Shown here in pieces: positions 1 to 7,291 of a DNA stretch of 18,683 nucleotides. This stretch comes from Flavobacteriaceae bacterium. GTDB taxonomy: Bacteria; Bacteroidota; Bacteroidia; Flavobacteriales; Flavobacteriaceae. Below the pieces are notes generated by a model, which worked only from the letters and a program-made list of their open reading frames with translations, made no database searches and was not told the DNA's origin. The stretch's first letter is position 1. Each line of letters begins with the position of its first letter. The position numbers were made by a program, and so were the translations under genes. The DNA is taken from the NCBI GenBank assembly GCA_947377425.1, contig CANCFZ010000022.1, positions 1-18,683 of the forward strand. The letters run 5' to 3'.

Positions 1-73
1 CATAGAATGAGCAGCTGGTTTCATTGTTCGTGCTGCTCACACAACGAAACACTAGCTGTTAGCCAGAAGTATT
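1..73 (-). repeat. imperfect hairpin 3' of the lipoprotein gene, attC-like in part
   Basis: Read on the minus strand just after the lipoprotein stop, positions 58-54 (CAGCT) pair with 16-12 (AGCTG). After an asymmetric bulge, 50-41 (GTTTCGTTGT) pairs with 27-18 (ACAATGAAAC) through ten base pairs, one a G.U wobble, around a 13-nt loop. GGCTAAC at 64-58 begins 9 nt after the stop and resembles an integron R'' core (RYYYAAC, one mismatch). The matching R' core is not seen on the other side. A competing 8-bp inverted repeat is TGAGCAGC (8-15) with GCTGCTCA (32-39). There is no U-tract, so it does not look like an intrinsic terminator. The attC reading is tentative; the inverted repeats are certain. 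Confidence 0.4.
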
Positions 74-649
74 TTAATTTTTCATAATAATAATCCAATC
101 CCATTCTGCTGGATTTCCAATTCCAACACTTGGAGTGTAAAGAAATATTTTAACCGTTGCGTTCGGATTTGAAATTAAATATTGTCTAACTTTCACCAAA
201 CTTTGTACTGAATTCCAAATTGAATTATAATTGTAAGTTGAATTATTTGGATTAAAAACATTTTCAAATCCTGAAATAGGCGTAACATAATCAGCAGTCA
301 TAACTCTATCAAATTGATTTGCATTTAATAAATTTTGAGGATAGCTCATTTGTCCAAGGCCATTCCAAACTATTGTTCCATCAAATAAAGGTTCATTCAA
401 TTCCTGATAAATAAGTTTTATACTTCCAAAATCTCCTGGAGAAACATATTGATGAGTAACTGTCATATTGGAAATAGTATTTGCAAAGGTTAATTCTTTT
501 CCACCTTTAAATAAATTTGTGTTATAGTCAACCTTTAAAAGCAAAACATTATTTGAATTTGTTGATGGAAAAATAGTTTCGTTGTTATCTTTTGAACAAG
601 AAATTAAAGTCAAAATAATCACTGTAAATGTTAAAATTTTTGTTTTCAT
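74..649 (-). CDS. hypothetical lipoprotein
   Basis: This 191-residue protein is of unknown function. Residues 1-17 form a lipoprotein signal peptide (MKTKIL, hydrophobic core, LISC lipobox) with Cys18 as the predicted lipidated residue, followed by SKDNN, a typical start of Bacteroidota lipoproteins, so it is expected in the cell envelope. The mature part is Asn-, Thr- and aromatic-rich. Its end (AEWDWIIIMKN) suggests beta structure, and I recognise no domain or catalytic motif. It stands alone, 257 bp downstream of the ppc stop in the same direction. I see no perfect TAnnTTTG box just upstream. Its 3' end abuts a hairpin with partial attC character, so it could be a cassette-like acquired gene, but this is inference. 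The start at 649 is fixed by the signal peptide. Confidence 0.8.
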   Translation of the reverse strand: MKTKILTFTVIILTLISCSKDNNETIFPSTNSNNVLLLKVDYNTNLFKGGKELTFANTISNMTVTHQYVSPGDFGSIKLIYQELNEPLFDGTIVWNGLGQMSYPQNLLNANQFDRVMTADYVTPISGFENVFNPNNSTYNYNSIWNSVQSLVKVRQYLISNPNATVKIFLYTPSVGIGNPAEWDWIIIMKN

Positions 650-749
650 AATTCTGTTATTTTCAATGTTATAGTTTTTAACTAGATGCTTTTTTCCTTG
701 AAAGGTTGCGTCAATATTACTGCCAACTTACATTTATCTAACAAAACCA

Positions 750-781
750 GACTTATCTACCCTTATCCGGGTGTATAAGTC
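750..781. other. interrupted hairpin in the ppc/lipoprotein gap
   Basis: GACTTAT (750-756) pairs with ATAAGTC (775-781) and, after a 2-nt mismatch, ACCC (759-762) pairs with GGGT (769-772) around a 6-nt loop. On the minus strand it is followed only by a weak T-rich run (TGGTTTTGTTAG). It may be a second, weak transcription stop after ppc or a protein site. The function is not decided by the sequence. Confidence 0.4.
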
Positions 782-864
782 AGACAAACGTCAAACGTTA
801 TTTATTTTATCAAATATATAAATTATTATAACTAATACCCGCTTTCCTATACCATCATTTACTA

Positions 865-890
865 TACAAAATGCGAAGCTTTGTTTTGTA
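865..890 (-). terminator. possible terminator of the DUF2233-ppc unit
   Basis: TACAAAA (865-871) and TTTTGTA (884-890) are inverted repeats around a 12-nt loop that contains a small GCTTCGC hairpin (minus-strand reading). The element begins 16 nt after the ppc stop codon on the minus strand. The stem is AT-rich and the only U-run is inside its 3' arm, so termination strength is doubtful. Confidence 0.35.
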
Positions 891-906
891 AAATAACAAC
901 TAAATC

Positions 907-3483
907 TTAAGCCGAATTTCTACTAGCATTGGTATTTCCAAAAAGTGAACGGGTTACTAATTTTTCATACACTATGAGCAATTTATCTTCATTATTAAAC
1001 TCTTTTATTAAATTAATCATCATCAAAGCATATTGCTGGATTGTTAGTAAAGGCAAGACAATATCTTCTCGCATTTTAATGGATGCTTTTCCGTCTGGAT
1101 AGTTTTCCATTAGTTCGTTATGACCCGCAATCTTTAAAAGAAGTCGTTTTGTTACTAAAAATTCATCATAAATTATTTGCCAAAAATCACCAAATTCAGC
1201 ATCTTTTTTCATGTATTGCGTTAACGGAAAAAAAGATTTTGTTAAAGACATCATGCTGTTTTCTAATAAGGTTCTAAAAAATAAAGATTCGTTGAATACT
1301 GTTTGTACTTTATCCCATTGATTGGTTTCTTCAAAATGTTTTAAAGCCGAGCCAACTCCAAAAAATCCTGGTACATTTTGTTTCATCTGACTCCACGAAC
1401 CTACGAACGGAATGGCACGCAAATCGTCAAAGTTTAATTCATTTCCTGAATTTCGTTTAGACGGTCGGCTCCCAATATTGGTTTTAGAATAATAATTTAA
1501 AGTGCTCATTTTTTCTAAATAAGGAATAAATTTTGGATGGTTCTTGAAACTCAAATATTTTTGATACCCAATTTTAGAAAGTTCATCGATTATGGCAATG
1601 TTATTTTTTGATAAATTAGTTTCGTCTTTATTGAAAATTTCATTAGAAACTCCAGCACTCAATAGGTTTTCAAGATTATAACGGCAAGAGTCTAAAGTTC
1701 CAAAATTAGAACTGATTGTTTGTCCTTGAACCGTTAGTTGAATTTCTTTATTTTCAATTTCTGAACCTAACGAGGCATAAAATTTATGTGTTTTTCCGCC
1801 ACCACGAGCAGGTGGGCCACCACGACCATCAAAGAAAATCACTTTGATTCCGTATTTTCGAGAAATAGCAGTTATGGCTTGTTTGGCTTTATAAATTCCC
1901 CAATTTGCCATCAAGTAACCGCCATCTTTGGTTCCGTCAGAGAATCCTAACATCACCGTTTGCCTCTTTCCTCTATTTTTTAAATGTTTTGCATATTCTT
2001 TATTAGAATATAATTGCTCCATAATTTTATCTGCATGTTGCAAATCGTCAATAGATTCAAATAATGGTACAATATCAACAGTTGGATTTTTCCAATTGCA
2101 TAATTTAAACAATGTAAAAGTTTCTATCACATTTAAAGCACTTTCATTGTTAGAAATAATGTATCGATTAGCTCCTAATTCGCCGTTATTTTTTTGAATT
2201 TTCTTGATGGCAAAAATAGAATCTAAGGTTTGTTTTGTAATTTCATCATGAAATAAATCGGAAGAAATGTTTCCTGAAATTGTTGAAAGTAATTCCATTC
2301 GTTTTTCATCAGAATAACTAAAGTAGTTCTTCAACTCTTTATTTGCAGTTCCAAATGAATTGAATAATGTTTTAATTACATGATTATGAATTTTACTATT
2401 CTGACGAATGTCTAAAGAAGCAAAATGAAATCCAAAAATAGTTACCTTATTAATCAAATCATTGATGTCATCTAAATACAATGATTGATGTTTTTCAATA
2501 CAAATTGACTTAATTTCATTTAATTTATCTTTCAATTCTGATAATGAGATATAAATTTCTCCAGAAGAATAAAATACCGAACGATAGATTTTATTTTCTA
2601 ATTCAGCAATTATCACATCAATTCCCGAAAAAGTTAACTTCCGTTTCAGTTTACGAATATCTGCATAATAACATTTTAAAATTGAAGTTCGCAATCTATC
2701 GGCAACTTCCAAAGTTATTTTGGCAGTTACAAATGGGTTTCCATCTCTATCACCACCAGGCCAAAATCCGAGATTTATTATTGAATTCGAAATGGTTTTT
2801 TCTTTAAATATGTTCTTCTGAATGTACTGTAACATTTCACCCGAAGTTTGATAAAATACATTTTCAAGATACCAAATCAAACTCACAGCTTCGTCAAAAG
2901 GTGTTGGTTTTTCTTTTTTAATGAATGGCGTTTTTCCTAATTGTGCCAATAATTCTTTAATTTTATTCAAATCATTATCACGAATAGCATTCGTTAAATC
3001 GGTAATAATTCCGAGTACCGAACCTGGATAAAATTGTGTTGGATGTGCTGTTAACACAGTTCTAACATTAAAATCATTTAAAAAAGAAATCAATTCTTCT
3101 TTTAATTCTTTAGTATCAGCACGTTCTTTTACATCACGAAGCGAACCTTTTCCTTCCATATTATTCACCACTGGAAAAGCGGCGTCTTCAATCGCATCAA
3201 AAAGTACCACTTGACGTTCTACATATTGAATAAATCGAAACATCAAGCTAATTTTTTCTGTTAGGGAAACAGTATCTAAATATTTTTTAAAAAAGGAATT
3301 TACAATTTCAATTGGAGTTAGATTGTTCTTAAATCCGTTATCACAAATTTCACTAAAAAGTGGTAATAAAACTCCTGTATTATCGATTGAATCAAATGGC
3401 AAAGTGATGAATACACTATTGTAAATGTGATATTTAGACAATACATTTTGATTGAACCGTTCTATTTTGGGAAGCGTGTACAT
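907..3483 (-). CDS. ppc: phosphoenolpyruvate carboxylase
   Basis: It carboxylates phosphoenolpyruvate with bicarbonate to oxaloacetate, an anaplerotic feed of the TCA cycle, in the cytoplasm. At 858 residues it is close to the usual length of about 880. Conserved blocks in order: TAHPT with catalytic His147 (145-149), GGDRDGNP (243-250), LDIRQ with Arg360 (357-361), SDGTKDGG with Lys519 (515-522), DGRGGPPARGGG with Arg560 (552-563), and LRAIPFVGSWSQ (688-699). Differences from the E. coli enzyme: the His of FHGRGG is Asp552, SDSAKDAG is SDGTKDGG, and the C-terminal NTG is NSA. These fit a divergent Bacteroidota branch rather than decay, because the frame is intact and the other active-site residues are kept. 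It lies 5 nt downstream of the DUF2233 gene and is probably cotranscribed with it. The start gives MYTLPKIERF. Confidence 0.96.
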   Translation of the reverse strand: MYTLPKIERFNQNVLSKYHIYNSVFITLPFDSIDNTGVLLPLFSEICDNGFKNNLTPIEIVNSFFKKYLDTVSLTEKISLMFRFIQYVERQVVLFDAIEDAAFPVVNNMEGKGSLRDVKERADTKELKEELISFLNDFNVRTVLTAHPTQFYPGSVLGIITDLTNAIRDNDLNKIKELLAQLGKTPFIKKEKPTPFDEAVSLIWYLENVFYQTSGEMLQYIQKNIFKEKTISNSIINLGFWPGGDRDGNPFVTAKITLEVADRLRTSILKCYYADIRKLKRKLTFSGIDVIIAELENKIYRSVFYSSGEIYISLSELKDKLNEIKSICIEKHQSLYLDDINDLINKVTIFGFHFASLDIRQNSKIHNHVIKTLFNSFGTANKELKNYFSYSDEKRMELLSTISGNISSDLFHDEITKQTLDSIFAIKKIQKNNGELGANRYIISNNESALNVIETFTLFKLCNWKNPTVDIVPLFESIDDLQHADKIMEQLYSNKEYAKHLKNRGKRQTVMLGFSDGTKDGGYLMANWGIYKAKQAITAISRKYGIKVIFFDGRGGPPARGGGKTHKFYASLGSEIENKEIQLTVQGQTISSNFGTLDSCRYNLENLLSAGVSNEIFNKDETNLSKNNIAIIDELSKIGYQKYLSFKNHPKFIPYLEKMSTLNYYSKTNIGSRPSKRNSGNELNFDDLRAIPFVGSWSQMKQNVPGFFGVGSALKHFEETNQWDKVQTVFNESLFFRTLLENSMMSLTKSFFPLTQYMKKDAEFGDFWQIIYDEFLVTKRLLLKIAGHNELMENYPDGKASIKMREDIVLPLLTIQQYALMMINLIKEFNNEDKLLIVYEKLVTRSLFGNTNASRNSA

Positions 3484-3488
3484 AGTTA

Positions 3489-4211
3489 TTAATTTATTTT
3501 TTTAGTAACACCAATGATAACTCCAAAGTTACCATCAGTTTGCATACATTGTTCAACTGGACAATAAGTTCTAGACACAAAACCATCCAAGTATAAAGCT
3601 TTTTTACAACCTATATTTTTGAAGTAAGTTGCAAAATCATAAAAATTAATCTCTTTCTTGGACATCGCAAAAATAATTTCATCATTAGGCAATATCCCAA
3701 CTCCGTTCCTAATATTCAAGTTAGTTGAATTCTGACTAAACGATTTATGAATAACTCCATCTATAAGAAGCATTGGCCCAGATTGTGTAGCAAATTTAAT
3801 TTTAGGTGAAACTTTAAATTCTTCTGTTGTAACAATGTCAGGTTTATTATCTGAAGTAATACTAAACACACCGTTGGGCTTCAAATAGAAATTACCATTT
3901 CCATTCATAGTATCTAAAGGAGATTTTACAACATAATTTTCAATATAAAGTCCTTGAGGAGATTGGTCTTTTTTGTACATTCCTCCATTGGTGGCAAAAA
4001 GTAGTTCTTGGTTGTTATTTGATAACCAAGCTTTCAAATTTTTCAAACTCCCAAAAGTAATTTGCTTTTCATTTTTCCAATACAAAGCAACAGTTGATTT
4101 TTTAGGATTAACACTATAAGAAACAAATTCAGAATCACTTTTCAGTGAAAATTCAAAGAATAATGCAGCTATCCCTATTAGTAGCAATAGTATTGTTAAT
4201 CTTTGTTTCAT
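3489..4211 (-). CDS. phosphodiester glycosidase family protein (DUF2233/NAGPA domain)
   Basis: This 240-residue protein belongs to the NAGPA/DUF2233 family, whose characterised members cleave N-acetylglucosamine-1-phosphodiester bonds; the substrate here is unknown. Residues 5-23 are a hydrophobic signal anchor or signal peptide, so it should act outside the inner membrane. Family motifs: ATNGGMY (73-79), PQGLYIE (85-91), QSGPML (143-148), RNGVG (168-172), ALYLDG (205-210) and NFGVIIG (228-234). Cys217 and Cys222 could form a disulphide after export. It is the promoter-proximal gene of a two-gene unit with ppc (5-nt gap). No functional link between the two is obvious, and it is not needed for PEP carboxylation. 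A candidate promoter overlaps the upstream lrp-type terminator. Confidence 0.85.
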   Translation of the reverse strand: MKQRLTILLLLIGIAALFFEFSLKSDSEFVSYSVNPKKSTVALYWKNEKQITFGSLKNLKAWLSNNNQELLFATNGGMYKKDQSPQGLYIENYVVKSPLDTMNGNGNFYLKPNGVFSITSDNKPDIVTTEEFKVSPKIKFATQSGPMLLIDGVIHKSFSQNSTNLNIRNGVGILPNDEIIFAMSKKEINFYDFATYFKNIGCKKALYLDGFVSRTYCPVEQCMQTDGNFGVIIGVTKKIN

Positions 4212-4237
4212 TCTTTTCTAATTATTAAATTGAAATT

Positions 4238-4266
4238 TAAAGATACAAAAAAAACCTCAAGCACAA
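4238..4266 (-). promoter_or_regulatory. candidate promoter of DUF2233-ppc
   Basis: On the minus strand TATCTTTA (4245-4238) matches the Bacteroidota -7 box TAnnTTTG in all but the last base. A TTG (4266-4264) lies 18 nt upstream, inside the accepted 17-23 nt spacing. The start codon of the DUF2233 gene is 26 nt downstream. The TTG lies in the loop of the terminator of the preceding gene, so the two signals are nested. Confidence 0.4.
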
Positions 4267-4278
4267 TACTTGAGGTTT
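4247..4278 (-). terminator. intrinsic terminator of the Lrp-family gene
   Basis: AAACCTCAAG (4252-4261) and CTTGAGGTTT (4269-4278) form a perfect 10-bp stem with a 7-nt loop. On the minus strand the stem is followed by T-tract 4254-4247 (eight T, three of them in the stem). It lies 29 nt after the stop of the Lrp/AsnC gene. Confidence 0.85.
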
Positions 4279-4307
4279 GAATTATAAAACATTTTCTAAA
4301 AAGAAAA

Positions 4308-4787
4308 TTAAATATCTTTAAAAATGGTGTGCATCAAACGTTTTTTGTCGTTGATACTTTCCTCAAGTGAAATCATTGTTTCAGTTCTGTAAACACCTTC
4401 AATATCATCAATCATAAAGATTACATCTTTTGCATGTTTAGTATCTTTAGCACGAATTTTACAGAAAATATTGAATTTACCAGTTGTAACATGAGCAACA
4501 GTTACGAATGGAATTTCGTTTATTCTTTCTAAAACAAATTTTGTCTGCGAAGTATTGTTTAAGAAAACTCCAACATAAGCAATAAATGAATAACCTAATT
4601 TTTCGTAATCTAAAGTTAATGAAGAACCAGTAACAATTCCAGCATCTTCCATTTTCTTAACTCTTACGTGAACAGTTCCAGCTGAAATTAACAATTTTTT
4701 TGCTATATCTGTAAATGGTATTCTTGTGTTATCAATCAACATATCAAGGATTTGGTGATCTACTTCATCTAAACGAAACTTACTCAT
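4308..4787 (-). CDS. Lrp/AsnC family transcriptional regulator
   Basis: At 159 residues it has the normal length for this family of amino-acid-responsive DNA-binding regulators. The N-terminal winged helix-turn-helix covers about residues 5-52 (DEVDHQILDMLIDNTRIPF, then IAKKLLISAGTVHVRVKKME). A linker leads to the RAM/AsnC ligand-binding domain at about 66-145 (YVGVFLN, VTTGKFNIFCKI, IEGVYRTETMISL). These proteins form dimers and octamers and sense amino acids such as leucine. The effector cannot be read from the sequence. It follows the M14 carboxypeptidase by 76 bp and ends in a strong terminator. Neighbourhood suggests, but does not show, that it responds to peptide-derived amino acids. 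No clear TAnnTTTG box is seen in its upstream gap. Confidence 0.93.
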   Translation of the reverse strand: MSKFRLDEVDHQILDMLIDNTRIPFTDIAKKLLISAGTVHVRVKKMEDAGIVTGSSLTLDYEKLGYSFIAYVGVFLNNTSQTKFVLERINEIPFVTVAHVTTGKFNIFCKIRAKDTKHAKDVIFMIDDIEGVYRTETMISLEESINDKKRLMHTIFKDI

Positions 4788-4863
4788 AATTATTAATTTA
4801 TAGTGTTGTGTTGTTTTTTACAATATTTTAGATAATGTATTGAACTAAAGAAAGGTTAATTTT

Positions 4864-6006
4864 TTATTGTTTTTTCAATCCATTAACAAATTTAATATCT
4901 TTTCCTAAATAAAAATCTGCTTTTTGATTGATTTTTGGAATATCATCACCTTCATTATTATACAACATTTGGTTTGCATCGTATTGAAAATGACCTAACT
5001 TTCCTTTCAACTCCCCAATTTCAGCTATATAAGCATTAAATTGGATTTTTCCATCAATTAGCTCTTCTTTGTATTGAGCAGCAAAATTCGTTATTTTTTC
5101 TTTATCATCATAATTTATTTTAACATTTTTATAAATAAAATCATAAAAAACGACTTTATTTTGCGAAATTTGTAAATAAACTGCGTTTTTATTATTAACT
5201 ATATCGTTTTCGTAAAGATGACTCAATCCTGAAATTAATGCAATGAAAATCATTTTTCGAGAAATTTCTCTATTATAATCATCTTCAAAATGTCCTGCTT
5301 CAAATAAAATTGTTGGCACATTTAAAAAAGTAAACATATCACCAATACAATTGATATTAAACCCATCATCAAAACGACCGACTTGGTTTGGAATGTATTT
5401 TTGTAATTCTTCATTCATAGCAACAATAACGTTCATTGCTTTAGAACGAACTTCATTAATATCACGATTTTCATTAAATGATGGTGCTAAAAATGAAACT
5501 GTTGCAACATTTCCAGTATCTCCAGCTCCAAAAATAGTTCGCTGGTCGTGAAGATTATAACAAAAATCTGGTTTGAATTCATTGAATACTTTTCGTAATA
5601 ATTGACTTTCGGGTTGTGATAAATCTACAGAATCTCGATTCAAATCTACTTTGTTGGCATTCTCACGAGTATAAAGTTCTGCTCCATCAGGATTGACCAT
5701 TGGAAGAAAACAAAACATAAATTCTTGAAGCAACTTCACTCCTATTTCATCATCAGAATGAATAACATTAAAAAAATCGAATAATGCTTTGGTTGTAGTG
5801 CTTTCATTTCCGTGCATTTGCGACCACATAAAAATTCTAGTTTTTCCAGTTCCTATAGTATATTTATAAATTGGCTTTCCCAAAACAGATTGACCAATAA
5901 TTTCCGTTGGAAGTTTCTCTAAAAGTGGTTCAATATCTTTTAAAGTAATGTATCTTCCAAAAAGAGAATTTGCTTTGTGATTCTGGTGTAGTTCTATATA
6001 ATTCAT
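4864..6006 (-). CDS. M14 family zinc carboxypeptidase
   Basis: This 380-residue metallopeptidase-fold protein has no signal peptide, so it is probably cytoplasmic. Zinc ligands are HGNE (His65, Glu68) and His153 in NLHDQR. Substrate-binding elements include NPDG (105-108) and NRD (123-125). The probable catalytic Glu236 lies in LFEAGHF. The catalytic domain covers roughly residues 15-265. The remaining C-terminal 110 residues form an extra region I do not recognise. Family members remove C-terminal residues from peptides or act as succinylglutamate desuccinylase-like amidohydrolases; the substrate here cannot be deduced. It starts 14 bp after the acyltransferase stop, an operon-like arrangement, and precedes the Lrp-type regulator. 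Confidence 0.9.
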   Translation of the reverse strand: MNYIELHQNHKANSLFGRYITLKDIEPLLEKLPTEIIGQSVLGKPIYKYTIGTGKTRIFMWSQMHGNESTTTKALFDFFNVIHSDDEIGVKLLQEFMFCFLPMVNPDGAELYTRENANKVDLNRDSVDLSQPESQLLRKVFNEFKPDFCYNLHDQRTIFGAGDTGNVATVSFLAPSFNENRDINEVRSKAMNVIVAMNEELQKYIPNQVGRFDDGFNINCIGDMFTFLNVPTILFEAGHFEDDYNREISRKMIFIALISGLSHLYENDIVNNKNAVYLQISQNKVVFYDFIYKNVKINYDDKEKITNFAAQYKEELIDGKIQFNAYIAEIGELKGKLGHFQYDANQMLYNNEGDDIPKINQKADFYLGKDIKFVNGLKKQ

Positions 6007-6020
6007 TCTTGATAGTATTT

Positions 6021-6572
6021 TTAAACTTGAAATCCTCTTTCTGGATTTTTCCCTTTTACGCCTTTATAAAAAGGGAGAATCAATTTCATATCTTCTTCAT
6101 AATTTCCTGAAACAGCAACTGGATTTCCAATTTTAACTTCTTTTTTTCCAAAATCAAACGCTACTGGAATAATTGGAACATTGGCTTTTAGAGCAATATA
6201 ATAGAATCCCGTTCGCAATTCGGTTACTTTTTTCCGAGTTCCTTCTGGAGATAATGACAATCGAAATGTTTTGTGTTTTGAAAAAACTTCCGCTGTTGCA
6301 TCTACATTATTTTTACCGCCACTTCTGTCTAATGGTGCACCTCCAACAGCTCTAAAATAATAACCAAAAGGAAAAACAAACAATTCTTTTTTACCAACAA
6401 AGTTAATTTCAACATCCATTATTCCTCTGACTAATAGTGCTATAAAAAAATCTAAATTGCTTGTATGCGGAATTACAATGACAATACATTTTTTAATATT
6501 AGGATTAATTGTTCCTGTCAGTTTCCAACCAAGCAATTTGTTGAAAATAAATTTGTAAAGTCGTTTCTTCAT
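6021..6572 (-). CDS. 1-acyl-sn-glycerol-3-phosphate acyltransferase family protein (PlsC-like)
   Basis: It is a short (183 residues) membrane-associated acyltransferase of the LPLAT/PlsC family, which moves acyl chains to lysophospholipids or related lipids. The catalytic HX4D motif is HTSNLD (His36, Asp41). Motif II is GGAPLDR (77-83). Motif III is SPEGTR (108-113), with Ser in place of the usual Phe before PEGTR. Motif IV is VPIIPVAFD (132-140). There is no clear transmembrane helix beyond a hydrophobic stretch at 28-36. Small PlsC-like paralogues in Bacteroidota may act on lipids other than lysophosphatidate (for example aminolipids), so the exact substrate is open. It is divergent from the methyltransferase-fold gene at 6622 (49 bp between starts) and is the first gene of a minus-strand cluster. 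Confidence 0.9.
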   Translation of the reverse strand: MKKRLYKFIFNKLLGWKLTGTINPNIKKCIVIVIPHTSNLDFFIALLVRGIMDVEINFVGKKELFVFPFGYYFRAVGGAPLDRSGGKNNVDATAEVFSKHKTFRLSLSPEGTRKKVTELRTGFYYIALKANVPIIPVAFDFGKKEVKIGNPVAVSGNYEEDMKLILPFYKGVKGKNPERGFQV

Positions 6573-6621
6573 CTAAAATATTTTGTGTAAATTTAGCATT
6601 AATCTGTTATTTTTTTAGTTT

Positions 6622-7284
6622 ATGCTTGCCAAATTTTTTAGTTATTTCATTCCGATAAACGTTTACAAGAAGAATTCTGCTGTTAGTAAAACATTAGAAG
6701 TTACTTGGAATAATGGCGAATTGGTTTTAGATAGTAAGAACACCAACTATTCGTATGGCAGTTTGCAACGCATATTAAGAAAAGGGTTGAAATATATTGG
6801 ATTTGAACGCATTAGAAAGTTTGAAAGCATCTTAATTCTTGGTGTTGCAGGAGGAAGTGTCATAAAAACATTAGTCGATGAAGTAAAATTTAAAGGCACT
6901 ATAACTGGCGTTGAAATTGATGAAGACATTGTAGAAATTGCCAATAAATACTTCAAATTAAGCGAAATAAAGAATCTTGAATTGGTTGTTAATGATGCCT
7001 TTGAATTTGTTTTAAAAACCAAACAAAAATATGATTTAATCATTATTGATATTTTTCAAGATACCACAATGCCTAATTTTTTATTTGAAGATTTTTTTAT
7101 TAATCGAGTTAATTTTCTTTTAAGAACAGAAGGATTTATCTTATTCAATACTATGGTAATCAATGAAAAAGATGGAATTAGAAATTTAGATTACAAAAAG
7201 AAATTTGATGAAAATTACTCTTTGCGAATGTATCCAAAAGTAGAAGTTCATAATGAATTGTTTACAATTAAGAAACTTAAATAA
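6622..7284 (+). CDS. spermidine synthase-like SAM-binding protein
   Basis: This 220-residue protein has a Rossmann methyltransferase fold like the spermidine synthase family. Motif I is ILGVAGGSV (72-80). Acidic residues ending strand 2 are VEID (97-100), and NDAF (124-127) follows. The loop that carries the catalytic Asp in aminopropyltransferases (DSTDP type) reads IIDIFQD (141-147). The N-terminal beta domain is very short and the usual polyamine-pocket residues are not evident, so I would not call it a true spermidine synthase. It could be an uncharacterised methyltransferase. No transmembrane segment is obvious, although residues 4-14 are hydrophobic. It is a single gene, convergent with kdsB 7 bp away, with no room for a terminator between them. 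Confidence 0.82.
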   Translation: MLAKFFSYFIPINVYKKNSAVSKTLEVTWNNGELVLDSKNTNYSYGSLQRILRKGLKYIGFERIRKFESILILGVAGGSVIKTLVDEVKFKGTITGVEIDEDIVEIANKYFKLSEIKNLELVVNDAFEFVLKTKQKYDLIIIDIFQDTTMPNFLFEDFFINRVNFLLRTEGFILFNTMVINEKDGIRNLDYKKKFDENYSLRMYPKVEVHNELFTIKKLK

Positions 7285-7291
7285 TTGTATT

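Noticed and set aside
1..73. Intrinsic terminator of the lipoprotein gene
   Set aside because: No run of U follows the stem on the minus strand and the loop is large; the hairpin needs another explanation.
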